From the NCBI GenBank assembly GCA_900553675.1, contig USEH01000001.1, positions 1 through 45,586 on the forward strand: 45,586 nucleotides of DNA. The letters are read 5' to 3'. Each line of letters opens with the position of its first letter. The first letter of the stretch is position 1. Positions 1-7,452 of this stretch are shown here, piece by piece. The notes beneath the pieces are model-generated. The model was not told the DNA's origin. It searched no databases and was given only the letters and a program-made list of their open reading frames with translations. Source of the stretch: an uncultured Ruminococcus sp. (GTDB taxonomy: Bacteria; Bacillota; Clostridia; Oscillospirales; Ruminococcaceae). The translations under genes and the position numbers were made by a program.

Positions 1-563
1 TTGGCGGCATTCTCGATAATGGTAAGCCCCTTAGCCTTTACAGCCGCGAAGATGGCATTAATCGTTCCGCCAACGGTGTTTATATCAAAATAAATCTGTC
101 CGCCTATAAGCTCCTCTGCGCGAAGGCTTACTATTCCGCCGTCGATGGAATGAGACGCGCCAAGACAGTTGAACGCTTTAAGGTGCTGGTCGATAGGTCT
201 GTCTCCCAAGTCGCAGCCGCCGGGCATGGGAACGTCCGCTTTCTTAAATCTTCCTAAAAGGGTTCCCAAAAAATAGCTCGAAGCCCTCATCGAACGGGCA
301 AGCTCGTAGGGAACGATGGGGTCTGATATCCCCCTTGGGTCTATGCGAATGGTGTTTTTATCTAATATCTTTATTCCCGCGCCCATCTCATATAGAATAC
401 GCAGGCAGATATTTATATCGCTGATTTCGGGGACATTCTCCAAAACACAGGGCTCGTCCGCCAAAATGGTTGCCGCAACTATGGCAACAGCGGCGTTCTT
501 AGCTCCGCTTATGACGACGTTTCCCTTGAGCGGCTTTCCACCGTTGATAACAAACTTATCCAT
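1..563 (-). CDS. murA: UDP-N-acetylglucosamine 1-carboxyvinyltransferase (MurA), N-terminal part
   Basis: MurA transfers enolpyruvate from PEP to UDP-GlcNAc, the first committed step of peptidoglycan synthesis in the cytoplasm. Reading the minus strand from the ATG at 563 gives MDKFVINGGKPLKGNVVISG, then GAKNAAVA (the conserved substrate-binding lysine-asparagine motif), then the family-typical RSMRASSYFLG and PGGCDLGDRPIDQH. The frame stays open to base 1, so about 187 of the usual ~420 codons are present; the PEP-binding cysteine loop (GGCDLG region continuing downstream) is only partly covered and the C-terminal domain lies outside the window. An AAAAGGA ribosome binding site lies just upstream of the ATG. 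The gene diverges from the sugar kinase gene to its right. Identity is secure; MurA1 versus MurA2 (MurZ) cannot be decided. Confidence 0.93.
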   Translation of the reverse strand, partial: MDKFVINGGKPLKGNVVISGAKNAAVAIVAATILADEPCVLENVPEISDINICLRILYEMGAGIKILDKNTIRIDPRGISDPIVPYELARSMRASSYFLGTLLGRFKKADVPMPGGCDLGDRPIDQHLKAFNCLGASHSIDGGIVSLRAEELIGGQIYFDINTVGGTINAIFAAVKAKGLTIIENAA

Positions 564-901
564 AAATATATAACCAATCCTTTTTAACAATCTTCAAATC
601 TACGCGCAGGTTTTAATATTTTACGCGAAAAAATACGCGCCGCCCTTTGGCGCGGAAATAAAGTCAGTGCATTACCAAGCCTTTACGAACAAAGCCGCAA
701 AAGCTGAACCTTTATAACTTTTTCAGGTGACAGCTCAGCCATCATTGCCAATTTAATTAAAGACACTCAGCCATTATCACCTATTTTTAATATTGTATCA
801 CATCCTTAACAAAATAGCAATTACATTTTCGTTACAAAAACAAAAATTTTCAGATGTTTTTTTGACATTCCCGCCAAATACCGCAAAAATCAAGAAGATT
901 G

Positions 902-930
902 TTGACATAACCGCCGGAATTTATTATAAT
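902..930 (+). promoter_or_regulatory. Consensus sigma-A promoter for the FGGY kinase
   Basis: TTGACA at 902-907 and TATAAT at 925-930 are separated by 17 bp, a perfect sigma-A match. Transcription would start near 937, leaving a leader of about 80 nt that holds the 10-bp palindrome GGGACGTCCC at 947-956. The rest of the 564-1018 gap is AT-rich; I see no other gene, riboswitch or terminator in it. Confidence 0.85.
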
Positions 931-1018
931 GTATATAGCTTTATACGGGACGTCCCCTCCCCAAACAAGGTGTGGCTCCCCGCTTTTTTGGAACGTTATT
1001 TTAGAAAGGATTAACACT

Positions 1019-2584
1019 ATGAACAGCATGAAAACATACTTAGGAATCGAATTCGGCTCAACAAGAATCAAGGCTATACTTATCGACGAGGATTCGCGCG
1101 TTGTAGCCTCAGGCGCGCACGACTGGGAAAACCGCCTTGAAAACGGAATCTGGACATACACCCTTGAAGACATCCGCCTTGGATTGCAGGACGCTTATGC
1201 CACCCTTGCCAAGGACTATGCCGACAAGTACGGCGAACCGCTTACAAAGATAGGCGGCATGGGCTTTTCTGCCATGATGCACGGCTATATGGCGTTCAAC
1301 GCAGACGGCGAGCTTTTGGTTCCGTTCAGAACATGGCGCAACACCATCACCGGCGAGGCAAGTGCAAAATTAAGCGAGCTTTTCGGCTTTAACATCCCCC
1401 AGCGCTGGAGCATTGCCCACCTCTATCAGGCTATACTCAACAAGGAAGAACACGTATCCGAAATAAGCTATGTCCTCACCCTTGCGGGATATATCCACTA
1501 TATGCTGACCGGCAAGAGGGTTTTGGGCGTCGGCGAGGCTTCGGGAATGTTCCCCATCGACTCCGAGACCGGCAAGTTCGACGCCGGCATGATTGCAAAG
1601 TTTGACGAGCTTATTAAGCCCTGTGGCTTCAGCTGGAATCTCGAATCAGTCCTCCCCGGAGTTCTTAACGCCGGAGAAGCCGCCGGAACCCTTACCGAAG
1701 AGGGTGCCAAGTTCATCGACCCCACCGGCACGCTCGAAGCCGGTATTCCGGTATGTCCCCCTGAGGGAGACGCCGGAACAGGCATGGTTGCCACCAACAG
1801 CGTGAGGGTAAAGACCGGCAACGTCTCCGCGGGTACGTCTGTATTTGCGATGATAGTATTGGATAAGCCGCTTTCAAAGCTCTATCCCGAAATAGATATG
1901 GTAACAACCCCCTCCGGCAAGCCGGTTGCAATGGTTCACTGCAACAACTGCTCCACCGATTTAGACGCTTGGATGAGGATATTCTCCGAATTTGCCGAAC
2001 TTTCGGGTCACCCGATAAAGAAGCCCGCGCTTTACGATATGCTTCTTATGAACGCCATGAACGGCGACCCCGACTGCGGCGGAATGGTAAGCTGCAACTA
2101 CTTCTCGGGCGAGCATATCACCCACTTTGAGGAGGGCAGACCTATGCTTTTGCGCACTCCCGACTCAAACTTCACCCTTGCAAACCTCATAAGAAACAAC
2201 CTGTTCTCTGCACTTTCCACCCTTAAAATCGGTCTGGATATACTGATGGCAGAGAACGTTGAGATAGATTCCATCCTCGGTCACGGCGGATACTTTAAAA
2301 CCAAGGGAGTCGGTCAGAAGCTTTTGGCTGCCGCAATGAACACCCCTGTTTCGGTTATGGAGACTGCCGGCGAGGGCGGAGCATGGGGCATGGCTGTTCT
2401 GGCTCAGTATATGGTTCTGGGCGCAGGTGAGACCTTAGAGGATTATCTCGATTCAAGAGTGTTCGCCGACATGAAGGCGGTAACCGAAGCCCCCGATAAG
2501 AAAGACGTTGACGGCTTTAACGCTTATATCGAGAGATACCGCAGAATGCTGGCAGCAGAAAAGGCAGCGGTTGAAAATTTCTGA
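1019..2584 (+). CDS. FGGY-family carbohydrate kinase (pentulose kinase-like)
   Basis: A 521-residue cytoplasmic kinase predicted to phosphorylate a ketopentose or related sugar with ATP. The N-terminal actin-like fold opens with [14 protein letters not shown], the phosphate-1 motif. [14 protein letters not shown] segment near residue 265 and [12 protein letters not shown] follow. The C-terminal half has [13 protein letters not shown] and [13 protein letters not shown], the adenosine-binding motif of FGGY kinases. Length fits the family (about 500-530). I chose the ATG at 1019 because AGAAAGGA lies 8 nt upstream (1003-1010) and the FGGY fold starts five residues later; the frame is open further upstream to 929 but that would run into the promoter. 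It is a single-gene unit with its own promoter and terminator. Substrate (ribulose, xylulose or other) cannot be read from the sequence, so no symbol is given. Confidence 0.88.
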   Translation: MNSMKTYLGIEFGSTRIKAILIDEDSRVVASGAHDWENRLENGIWTYTLEDIRLGLQDAYATLAKDYADKYGEPLTKIGGMGFSAMMHGYMAFNADGELLVPFRTWRNTITGEASAKLSELFGFNIPQRWSIAHLYQAILNKEEHVSEISYVLTLAGYIHYMLTGKRVLGVGEASGMFPIDSETGKFDAGMIAKFDELIKPCGFSWNLESVLPGVLNAGEAAGTLTEEGAKFIDPTGTLEAGIPVCPPEGDAGTGMVATNSVRVKTGNVSAGTSVFAMIVLDKPLSKLYPEIDMVTTPSGKPVAMVHCNNCSTDLDAWMRIFSEFAELSGHPIKKPALYDMLLMNAMNGDPDCGGMVSCNYFSGEHITHFEEGRPMLLRTPDSNFTLANLIRNNLFSALSTLKIGLDILMAENVEIDSILGHGGYFKTKGVGQKLLAAAMNTPVSVMETAGEGGAWGMAVLAQYMVLGAGETLEDYLDSRVFADMKAVTEAPDKKDVDGFNAYIERYRRMLAAEKAAVENF

Positions 2585-2614
2585 TAGCAAAGTTTTCTGT
2601 ATAATATAGTTTTA

Positions 2615-2644
2615 GCCGGAAGAAAGCAACTTCTTCCGGCTTTT
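2615..2644 (+). terminator. Rho-independent terminator after the FGGY kinase
   Basis: GCCGGAAGAA (2615-2624) pairs perfectly with TTCTTCCGGC (2631-2640) around a six-base loop, followed by TTTT. It lies 30 bp past the kinase stop. The opposite strand lacks a T-run, so it does not obviously serve the CYTH gene. Confidence 0.85.
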
Positions 2645-2691
2645 CCTATGCCTTTACTTTTCGTACAATTTAAACGGCGGATAGTATTATC

Positions 2692-3201
2692 CTAAACCAT
2701 AAACTCGCGATACTCCCCTATGTCCTGCGCTTCTACCGCCATATAGTAATTAGACAGCACGCCGGTGCTTGGCTGAACCTCTCCCAGCCAATCGGGGACT
2801 TTATAGCTCTCGGACGCTTCAACCGACGGAAACTCAATCTCCGCATAGCGCAGACCCTCAAAGAAATCATGGAAAACGTCCAACTCTGCCTTAAGTCCGC
2901 CGTCAAGCGGGATAATATACCTTGTCTTGCGGATGGTTCTGCCCTCCTTGGCTTCCTTTAAAGCCACGTAAACCTCACGCGGAAGCGGGATATTGTACTC
3001 GGTGCAGCGTATGTCGGACTCGCGGACCTTTTTTGAAAGAAGGCAGGTAACCTCGCCGTTCTGCTCAAATCTGCGCAAACGTATCGGCTCGCCGCCCTTG
3101 TTTAAATAGGACTGCTCTATTTCCTTGTGAGGAAAGTTGGGAAAGCCGTTGGGAAGGCTTAAAACCTTGTATTTTTTCTCGATTTCTGTTTCGGTTGACA
3201 T
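2692..3201 (-). CDS. CYTH domain protein
   Basis: A 169-residue protein with the CYTH triphosphate tunnel fold. The signature ExExK is visible at the N-terminus (TEIEKKYKV), followed by IRLRRFEQNG and CLLSKKVR, which supply the basic residues of the tunnel, and a late acidic strand LKAELDVFHDFFEGLRYAEIE. CYTH proteins hydrolyse or cyclise triphosphates (thiamine triphosphatase, inorganic triphosphatase, class IV adenylate cyclase); which one applies here is unknown. The ATG at 3201 is preferred over an in-frame GTG at 3222 because the AAAGGAG ribosome binding site lies between them, 11 nt before the ATG and overlapping the GTG. The stop codon is TAG. The gene has a strong own promoter and diverges from the DUF4160-DUF2442 pair. 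Confidence 0.85.
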   Translation of the reverse strand: MSTETEIEKKYKVLSLPNGFPNFPHKEIEQSYLNKGGEPIRLRRFEQNGEVTCLLSKKVRESDIRCTEYNIPLPREVYVALKEAKEGRTIRKTRYIIPLDGGLKAELDVFHDFFEGLRYAEIEFPSVEASESYKVPDWLGEVQPSTGVLSNYYMAVEAQDIGEYREFMV

Positions 3202-3235
3202 AGCAGCTTGTGCTCCTTTCACAAATATCCATTAA

Positions 3236-3264
3236 ATTATACTATCCGATAGTGCGGCAGTCAA
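3236..3264 (-). promoter_or_regulatory. Sigma-A promoter for the CYTH gene
   Basis: On the minus strand TTGACT (3264-3259) and TATAAT (3241-3236) are 17 bp apart. The start point would be about 30 nt before the CYTH start codon. It diverges from the promoter at 3305-3333. Confidence 0.8.
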
Positions 3265-3304
3265 TATGTCAGGTTTGTTTCTTTTGTTAAATTTTCGTTA
3301 TACA

Positions 3305-3333
3305 TTGAATTATCCCGCGCGATATGCTATACT
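3305..3333 (+). promoter_or_regulatory. Sigma-A promoter for the DUF4160-DUF2442 pair
   Basis: TTGAAT (3305-3310) and TATACT (3328-3333) are separated by 17 bp. Transcription would begin near 3340, about 58 nt before the original start codon at 3398. Confidence 0.7.
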
Positions 3334-3397
3334 ATATATGAAAGATTTGCCGTCAGACACGTTGAAAAGCTTCATAAATGAAAGGAAGGTCATAAAA

Positions 3398-3454
3398 ATG
3401 CCTGAATTGTACCGTTTCTATGGGATACTGAATAAAAATGATTTTCAAAGATGA
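3398..3454 (+). pseudogene. Displaced 5' end of the DUF4160 gene
   Basis: ATG at 3398 has the good ribosome binding site AAAGGAAGG (3381-3389) and encodes MPELYRFYGIL, which matches the usual N-terminus of DUF4160 proteins (MPE-x-x-RFYGI). The frame then runs into a TGA at 3452-3454. The rest of the domain continues in the +1 frame from ATA AAA ATG at 3432, so one extra A at 3431/3432 explains the break. See the entry at 3438-3665. Confidence 0.7.
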
Positions 3455-3665
3455 CAGCCAGCATCATAAGCCGCACGTACACGTGTATTACAACGAATAT
3501 GAAGCATCGGTCGGCATTGACGGCGAGCTTATAGCCGGAAGTATGCCGGTTAAACAGCTTAAGCTTGTTCAGGCATGGCTTGTAATACACGAAAACGAAC
3601 TATATGAAGCTTGGAATAATGCAGTCCGCGGAATACCTTTCGGTAAAATCGAGCCATTAAAGTAA
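3438..3665 (+). CDS. DUF4160 domain protein (frameshifted or restarted)
   Basis: The 75-residue frame carries the body of DUF4160: HHKPHVHVYYNEYEASVGI, GELIAGSMPVKQLKLVQAWL and the closing GKIEPL. With the 3398 fragment the protein would be about 89 residues, the normal size. As it stands, translation has to restart at ATG 3438, which has no convincing ribosome binding site, or the gene is inactive. It sits 13 bp before a DUF2442 gene; this pair commonly occurs together and has been proposed to act as a toxin-antitoxin-like module, but no function is shown by the sequence. A sequencing error in the A-rich stretch is an alternative explanation. Confidence 0.65.
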   Translation: MIFKDDSQHHKPHVHVYYNEYEASVGIDGELIAGSMPVKQLKLVQAWLVIHENELYEAWNNAVRGIPFGKIEPLK

Positions 3666-3678
3666 GGAGTGTATTTGA

Positions 3679-3975
3679 ATGTATATCAACAATAATATCG
3701 CCTATGCCGATGTTAAAGCACCTGCGCTTAAGGTGTGCGGCGTTCGCCCGTTGAACAATTATTGCCTTTGGGTGCGCTTTAACAACGGCGAATCTAAAAT
3801 ATTCGACTTTAAGCCACTGCTGAACGCTCCTGCATTTGAGCCTCTTTCTGATCCGAACGTATTCAATAACGTTTATATCGATTATGGTGTGCCGGTTTGG
3901 AATAATGGCGATATAGACATCGCCCCTGAAACCCTTTATGAAAAAGGTGTGACCGAAACCGGAAGCTCTTGCTGA
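3679..3975 (+). CDS. DUF2442 domain protein
   Basis: A 98-residue protein. The DUF2442 core is clear: VRPLNNYCLWVRFNNGE, then IFDFKPLL, a central FEPLSDPNVFNNVYID and the closing motif NGDIDIAPETLYEKG. AAGGAG (3663-3668) lies about 10 nt before the ATG. It follows the DUF4160 gene closely and must share its promoter at 3305-3333. DUF2442 partners of DUF4160 are small soluble proteins, often thought to be the antitoxin side of a pair; this is a proposal, not an observation. The gene appears intact although its partner is broken. Confidence 0.8.
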   Translation: MYINNNIAYADVKAPALKVCGVRPLNNYCLWVRFNNGESKIFDFKPLLNAPAFEPLSDPNVFNNVYIDYGVPVWNNGDIDIAPETLYEKGVTETGSSC

Positions 3976-3999
3976 GATAACTTTCGATAGACACGCTTT

Positions 4000-4033
4000 A
4001 TCAGCGCTCTTGCTGCACTGCTTGAGCGCTGAT
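4000..4033 (+). terminator. Stem-loop after the DUF2442 gene
   Basis: ATCAGCGCTC (4000-4009) pairs perfectly with GAGCGCTGAT (4024-4033) over a 14-base loop. The following bases (TGCTTTAT) are only weakly T-rich, so termination may be partial. It separates the DUF pair from the GH5 promoter. Confidence 0.5.
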
Positions 4034-4056
4034 TGCTTTATCCGTGTACTTTTTTC

Positions 4057-4085
4057 TTGACAATATTATATAAATCCGCTATACT
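4057..4085 (+). promoter_or_regulatory. Sigma-A promoter for the GH5-GH43 unit
   Basis: TTGACA (4057-4062) and TATACT (4080-4085) have a 17-bp spacer. Transcription would start near 4092, 42 nt before the GH5 start codon. No cre-like site was recognised beside it. Confidence 0.8.
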
Positions 4086-4133
4086 GAATATACAACCATT
4101 TAGACCATCTGACCAAATGAAGGAGAATCCTAT

Positions 4134-5285
4134 ATGAAAAAAATATTAGCTCTTATTTTGTTCGCGATAATGGCGCTGAGCGTCTTCACCGCCTGCGGCG
4201 AGGATGAACCCGCCAATACTCCCAACGCCCACAACGACCCTGAAGCAGCTCCCGCTGTGACCTACACCGCCGAGGAAATCACATCTGCAATGACCGTCGG
4301 CTGGAATCTTGGCAACACCCTCGACGCTCCCGACGGCGAAACCTCGTGGGGACAGCCGCTGACCACCGAGGACATGATAGACAAGCTTTACGAGCTGGGC
4401 TTTAAGACAATAAGAATCCCCACCTCATGGGGCAAGCACACCTCGGGTGCGCCCGACTACACCATCGACAAAGAGTGGATGGACAGAGTGCAGGAAATAG
4501 TTGACTGGGCAATCGACAACGATATGTTCGTTATCCTCAACTCCCACCACGACAACGACTATTATTACCCCTCGGCTGAAAATCACGACAAGGCAGTTGA
4601 GTACATGACTAAAATCTGGACTCAGGTTGCCGAACGCTTTAAAGACTACGACCAGCACCTTATCTTTGAATCTATGAACGAGCCCAGACTTACCGGCACT
4701 CCAAACGAATGGAACTTCGACGGCAACGTTAAAGAGTGTCTCGAAGCTGCAAAGACCATTCTCGACTGCAACCAGGCGTGCGTTGACGCTGTAAGAGCCG
4801 CCGGCGGAAAGAATACCGACAGATACATCATGGCAGCAACCTACTCAGCGTCCCCCTATTCCGCACTTGCGGATGAATACGAGCTGCCAAACGACCCATC
4901 CGATAAGATACTTCTTTCCATTCACGCCTACACTCCCTACGACCTTGCTATGAGCGGCGAATATAACGACCGCGAATTAACCCAGAATGGCAAAGCTTCT
5001 ATTGACGATTTCGTTGATAAGATATATAATAAGTTTGTCAAAAACGGCACCTATGTCGTAATCGGCGAAATGGGCTGCACCAACAAGGGCAACGACGAAG
5101 CCCGCTACGAATGGGGCAAATACTTTGTCTCCAAGGCAAAGGAAAACAAAATGCCCTGCGTTGTCTGGGACAACCAGCACGACGATTTTGGAAGCGAATG
5201 CTACGCTTTATTCGACCGCTATAATCTTGAGGTATTCCCGTCATGCAAGGAGTACTACGAGGGAATTATGGCAGGTCTTGAATAA
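4134..5285 (+). CDS. GH5 endo-beta-1,4-glucanase lipoprotein
   Basis: A 383-residue secreted glycoside hydrolase of family 5, probably subfamily 4 (endoglucanase, xyloglucanase or mixed). Residues 1-21 form a lipoprotein signal peptide with lipobox FTAC and acylated Cys21, so the enzyme should be anchored to the outer face of the membrane. A short Pro/Asn-rich linker follows. The catalytic domain starts near residue 45: GWNLGNTLDA (55-64), TIRIPTSW, NSHHD, the acid/base Glu183 in MNEPR, His264-Tyr266 in SIHAYTPY, and the nucleophile Glu312 in VVIGEMG. Trp345 in VVWDNQ completes the cleft. No carbohydrate-binding or dockerin module is visible. It is followed 26 bp later by a GH43 enzyme, suggesting joint action on glucan/arabinoxylan-type plant fibre. 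The start is set by AAGGAG about 12 nt upstream. Confidence 0.9.
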   Translation: MKKILALILFAIMALSVFTACGEDEPANTPNAHNDPEAAPAVTYTAEEITSAMTVGWNLGNTLDAPDGETSWGQPLTTEDMIDKLYELGFKTIRIPTSWGKHTSGAPDYTIDKEWMDRVQEIVDWAIDNDMFVILNSHHDNDYYYPSAENHDKAVEYMTKIWTQVAERFKDYDQHLIFESMNEPRLTGTPNEWNFDGNVKECLEAAKTILDCNQACVDAVRAAGGKNTDRYIMAATYSASPYSALADEYELPNDPSDKILLSIHAYTPYDLAMSGEYNDRELTQNGKASIDDFVDKIYNKFVKNGTYVVIGEMGCTNKGNDEARYEWGKYFVSKAKENKMPCVVWDNQHDDFGSECYALFDRYNLEVFPSCKEYYEGIMAGLE

Positions 5286-5311
5286 ATAAAATTTAGACTG
5301 GACGGTATATT

Positions 5312-6946
5312 ATGAAGAACATTAATCTCAAAAAAGCATTTTCCGCGATTATCTGCGCAGCTATGGCGGCATCTATGCTCTGCGGCTGCGGCAATGAATC
5401 GGGCAAAGGAAAGAAAAACGCAGAACCGATAGTAACGGTTAACGCCGTACCCGAGGCAGCAGATCTGGGTCTTGACGACCTTGCAAAGCTCACCTCAACT
5501 CAGGAGCTAAGCTACTCAATAACCTCGTCGCTGGCGAAAAGCAACAAGACCATAGGCGACTGCAACCCCATATCCTCAAATCTGTTCTTTGCCGACCCCA
5601 CCTCGGTTGAGTACAACGGCAGACTTTACGTTTACGGCACCTGCGACACCGAGCAGTTCATAAAGAACGGCAGAAAGGGCGACAACGGCTACGGCGGCAT
5701 AGACTCGCTCTCCTGCTTCTCCACCGACGATATGGTAAACTGGACATATCACGGCGACATAAAGGTTAACTACCTCTGCTCATGGGCGGGAGTATCATGG
5801 GCACCGTCTATAGTATCGCGTCCCACCGAAAGCGGGGAGACCGAGTTCTTCCTATACTTCACCCTTGGCGGCGGCGGAATAGGCGTTATCAAGGCAAATT
5901 CGCCTTTGGGACCGTGGACAGATCCGCTCGGACATCCCCTCATCAGCGGCGACACTGCCGAGCTTAAAGACGACCCCATCTGTTGGGTATTCGACCCCGG
6001 AGTTGTAATAGATGACAACGGCGTGGGCTGGATAGCCTTTGGCGGCGGCGACCCTCAGCAGGAGGGCGAAACCGGCATGAACACCCGCAACTGCCGCATT
6101 GCAAGGCTTGGCGAGGATATGGTGTCTCTCGACTCCAAGATAGCCGTAATCGAAGCCCCCTACCACTTCGAGGCAAACGAGCTTAACTATATCGACGGCA
6201 AATTCTACTTAACCTACTGCTCCAACTGGAAGCCGCGCGACGAGTGGTCTGATGAATACTCCCCCTACGAAAAGCCCCAGATGTGCACAATGTGCTACAT
6301 GGTTTCGGACGACCCGCTTAAAACCGACTCTTGGGAGTACAAGGGCGAATACCTTATGAATCCCACCTATTACGGTCTTTCCTTCTCGAACAACCACACC
6401 CACTTGCAAGAGTTCGGCGGCAAGTATTATCTGTTCTACCAAAACGTCTCCCTGCTCGACAATATGCGTCTCGGAAATGCAAGCGGATATCGCAGCATTA
6501 ACGTGGACGCACTGGAGGTCGACACCAAAAAGTCTGAATTCAAGATGGGCACCATGACCTCAAAGGGCGTGGAGCAGCTTAAGAAATTAGACCCGTTTAA
6601 GACCAACGAGGGCGAGACTGCAAACGTCACCGCCGGAATCGAATATAAAAAGGTTTCGGGAAGTATGTCGGCAATCGGCACCGACGGCAGCTGGACTGTT
6701 GTCTGCGGCGCGGACTTCGGCAAGGATGGCGCAAAGCTCTTTGCGGCGCGTGTTATGGGCGAAGGCATAATTGAAATCAGGCTGGACGATAAGGATTCCG
6801 CCCCCGTGGGAGCAATTCAGTTCAGCTCCGCAGAGGATTACCAGACCGTCTACTGCGAGCTGAATGAGGCTATCACCGGCGAGCATGATGTGTATTTCGT
6901 GTTCGGCGGCAACGAGAGCCATCTTGATCAGTGGCAGTTCAAATAA
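5312..6946 (+). CDS. GH43 lipoprotein with C-terminal CBM6-like domain
   Basis: A 544-residue extracytoplasmic enzyme. The signal peptide ends in a lipobox LCGC (Cys26). The five-bladed propeller of GH43 spans about residues 85-400: catalytic base Asp95 in FFADPTSV, pKa modulator Asp228 in WVFDPGVV, and probable acid Glu287 in HFEANEL before GKFYLTYCSN. The last ~110 residues (from about 435, AGIEYKKVSGS to the end DQWQFK) look like a CBM6 beta-sandwich. Members with this layout act on arabinoxylan side chains or xylo-oligosaccharides (arabinofuranosidase or xylosidase); the exact substrate is unknown. The ribosome binding site is weak (GGACGG, 7 nt before ATG), and the gene is probably co-transcribed with the GH5 gene 26 bp upstream. 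Confidence 0.85.
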   Translation: MKNINLKKAFSAIICAAMAASMLCGCGNESGKGKKNAEPIVTVNAVPEAADLGLDDLAKLTSTQELSYSITSSLAKSNKTIGDCNPISSNLFFADPTSVEYNGRLYVYGTCDTEQFIKNGRKGDNGYGGIDSLSCFSTDDMVNWTYHGDIKVNYLCSWAGVSWAPSIVSRPTESGETEFFLYFTLGGGGIGVIKANSPLGPWTDPLGHPLISGDTAELKDDPICWVFDPGVVIDDNGVGWIAFGGGDPQQEGETGMNTRNCRIARLGEDMVSLDSKIAVIEAPYHFEANELNYIDGKFYLTYCSNWKPRDEWSDEYSPYEKPQMCTMCYMVSDDPLKTDSWEYKGEYLMNPTYYGLSFSNNHTHLQEFGGKYYLFYQNVSLLDNMRLGNASGYRSINVDALEVDTKKSEFKMGTMTSKGVEQLKKLDPFKTNEGETANVTAGIEYKKVSGSMSAIGTDGSWTVVCGADFGKDGAKLFAARVMGEGIIEIRLDDKDSAPVGAIQFSSAEDYQTVYCELNEAITGEHDVYFVFGGNESHLDQWQFK

Positions 6947-6966
6947 TTCAATATAGAACAAAGAAA

Positions 6967-6994
6967 AGCTCGGGCGGTTTGCCTGAGCTTTTTT
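6967..6994 (+). terminator. Rho-independent terminator of the GH5-GH43 unit
   Basis: AGCTCGGGC (6967-6975) pairs with GCCTGAGCT (6981-6989) with one G-U, loop GGTTT, followed by a run of six T starting in the stem end. It lies between two convergent units; the minus-strand GNAT gene ends at 7010. Confidence 0.85.
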
Positions 6995-7009
6995 GTTATA
7001 TTATATCTT

Positions 7010-7429
7010 CTACAGCACCAACCCAACAAACGACCCCAGCACTGCTCCGTCCGCCCCATATGCCGGCTGAATTGCAAAACCGTTCTTTCTCCAAAGCATA
7101 TGCGAGGGTATGTTGGCGATATCGCAGTACGCACTGATTTGATAAGCGCCGTCGCTTTTTGCAAGGCTTACAGCCTTTCTGACCATCCCGCTGGCAACAC
7201 CCTTGCAGCGGTTTTGGGCTTCGGGGACATCTATTACATTGATAAACCATTCGTATTCATCAACCGGAGCTAACATTTTTCTCTTAAACATCCACAAAAA
7301 ACCTGTGATTTCATCGCCCTCAATAGCCACTATCAGCACTCCGCCGTCGCGGATGACAGCTTTTGTATGAGGATATTCAGCCAATATCTCAGCCTTTTGG
7401 CTTTCCGTGCCTATCTTAATTTCAATCAT
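7010..7429 (-). CDS. GNAT family N-acetyltransferase
   Basis: A 139-residue protein with the single-domain GNAT fold. Motif A, which binds the pyrophosphate of acetyl-CoA, is seen as QNRCKGVASGMVRKAV, preceded by the strand YEWFINVIDV. The late segment ISAYCDIANIPSHMLWRKNGF matches motif B (neighbouring helix then K-N-G-F). The glycine pattern in motif A (R-C-K-G-V-A) is slightly off the R/Q-x-x-G-x-G/A rule but within range. Substrate unknown. It is the last gene of the recA-to-GNAT run, 23 bp after the spermidine synthase-like gene, with an AGGA ribosome binding site. Confidence 0.8.
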   Translation of the reverse strand: MIEIKIGTESQKAEILAEYPHTKAVIRDGGVLIVAIEGDEITGFLWMFKRKMLAPVDEYEWFINVIDVPEAQNRCKGVASGMVRKAVSLAKSDGAYQISAYCDIANIPSHMLWRKNGFAIQPAYGADGAVLGSFVGLVL

Positions 7430-7452
7430 GAATCATCATCCTAAGCTACAGC

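Noticed and set aside
793..1014. A small plus-strand gene upstream of the kinase
   Set aside because: It overlaps a perfect promoter, has no ribosome binding site and resembles no known protein.
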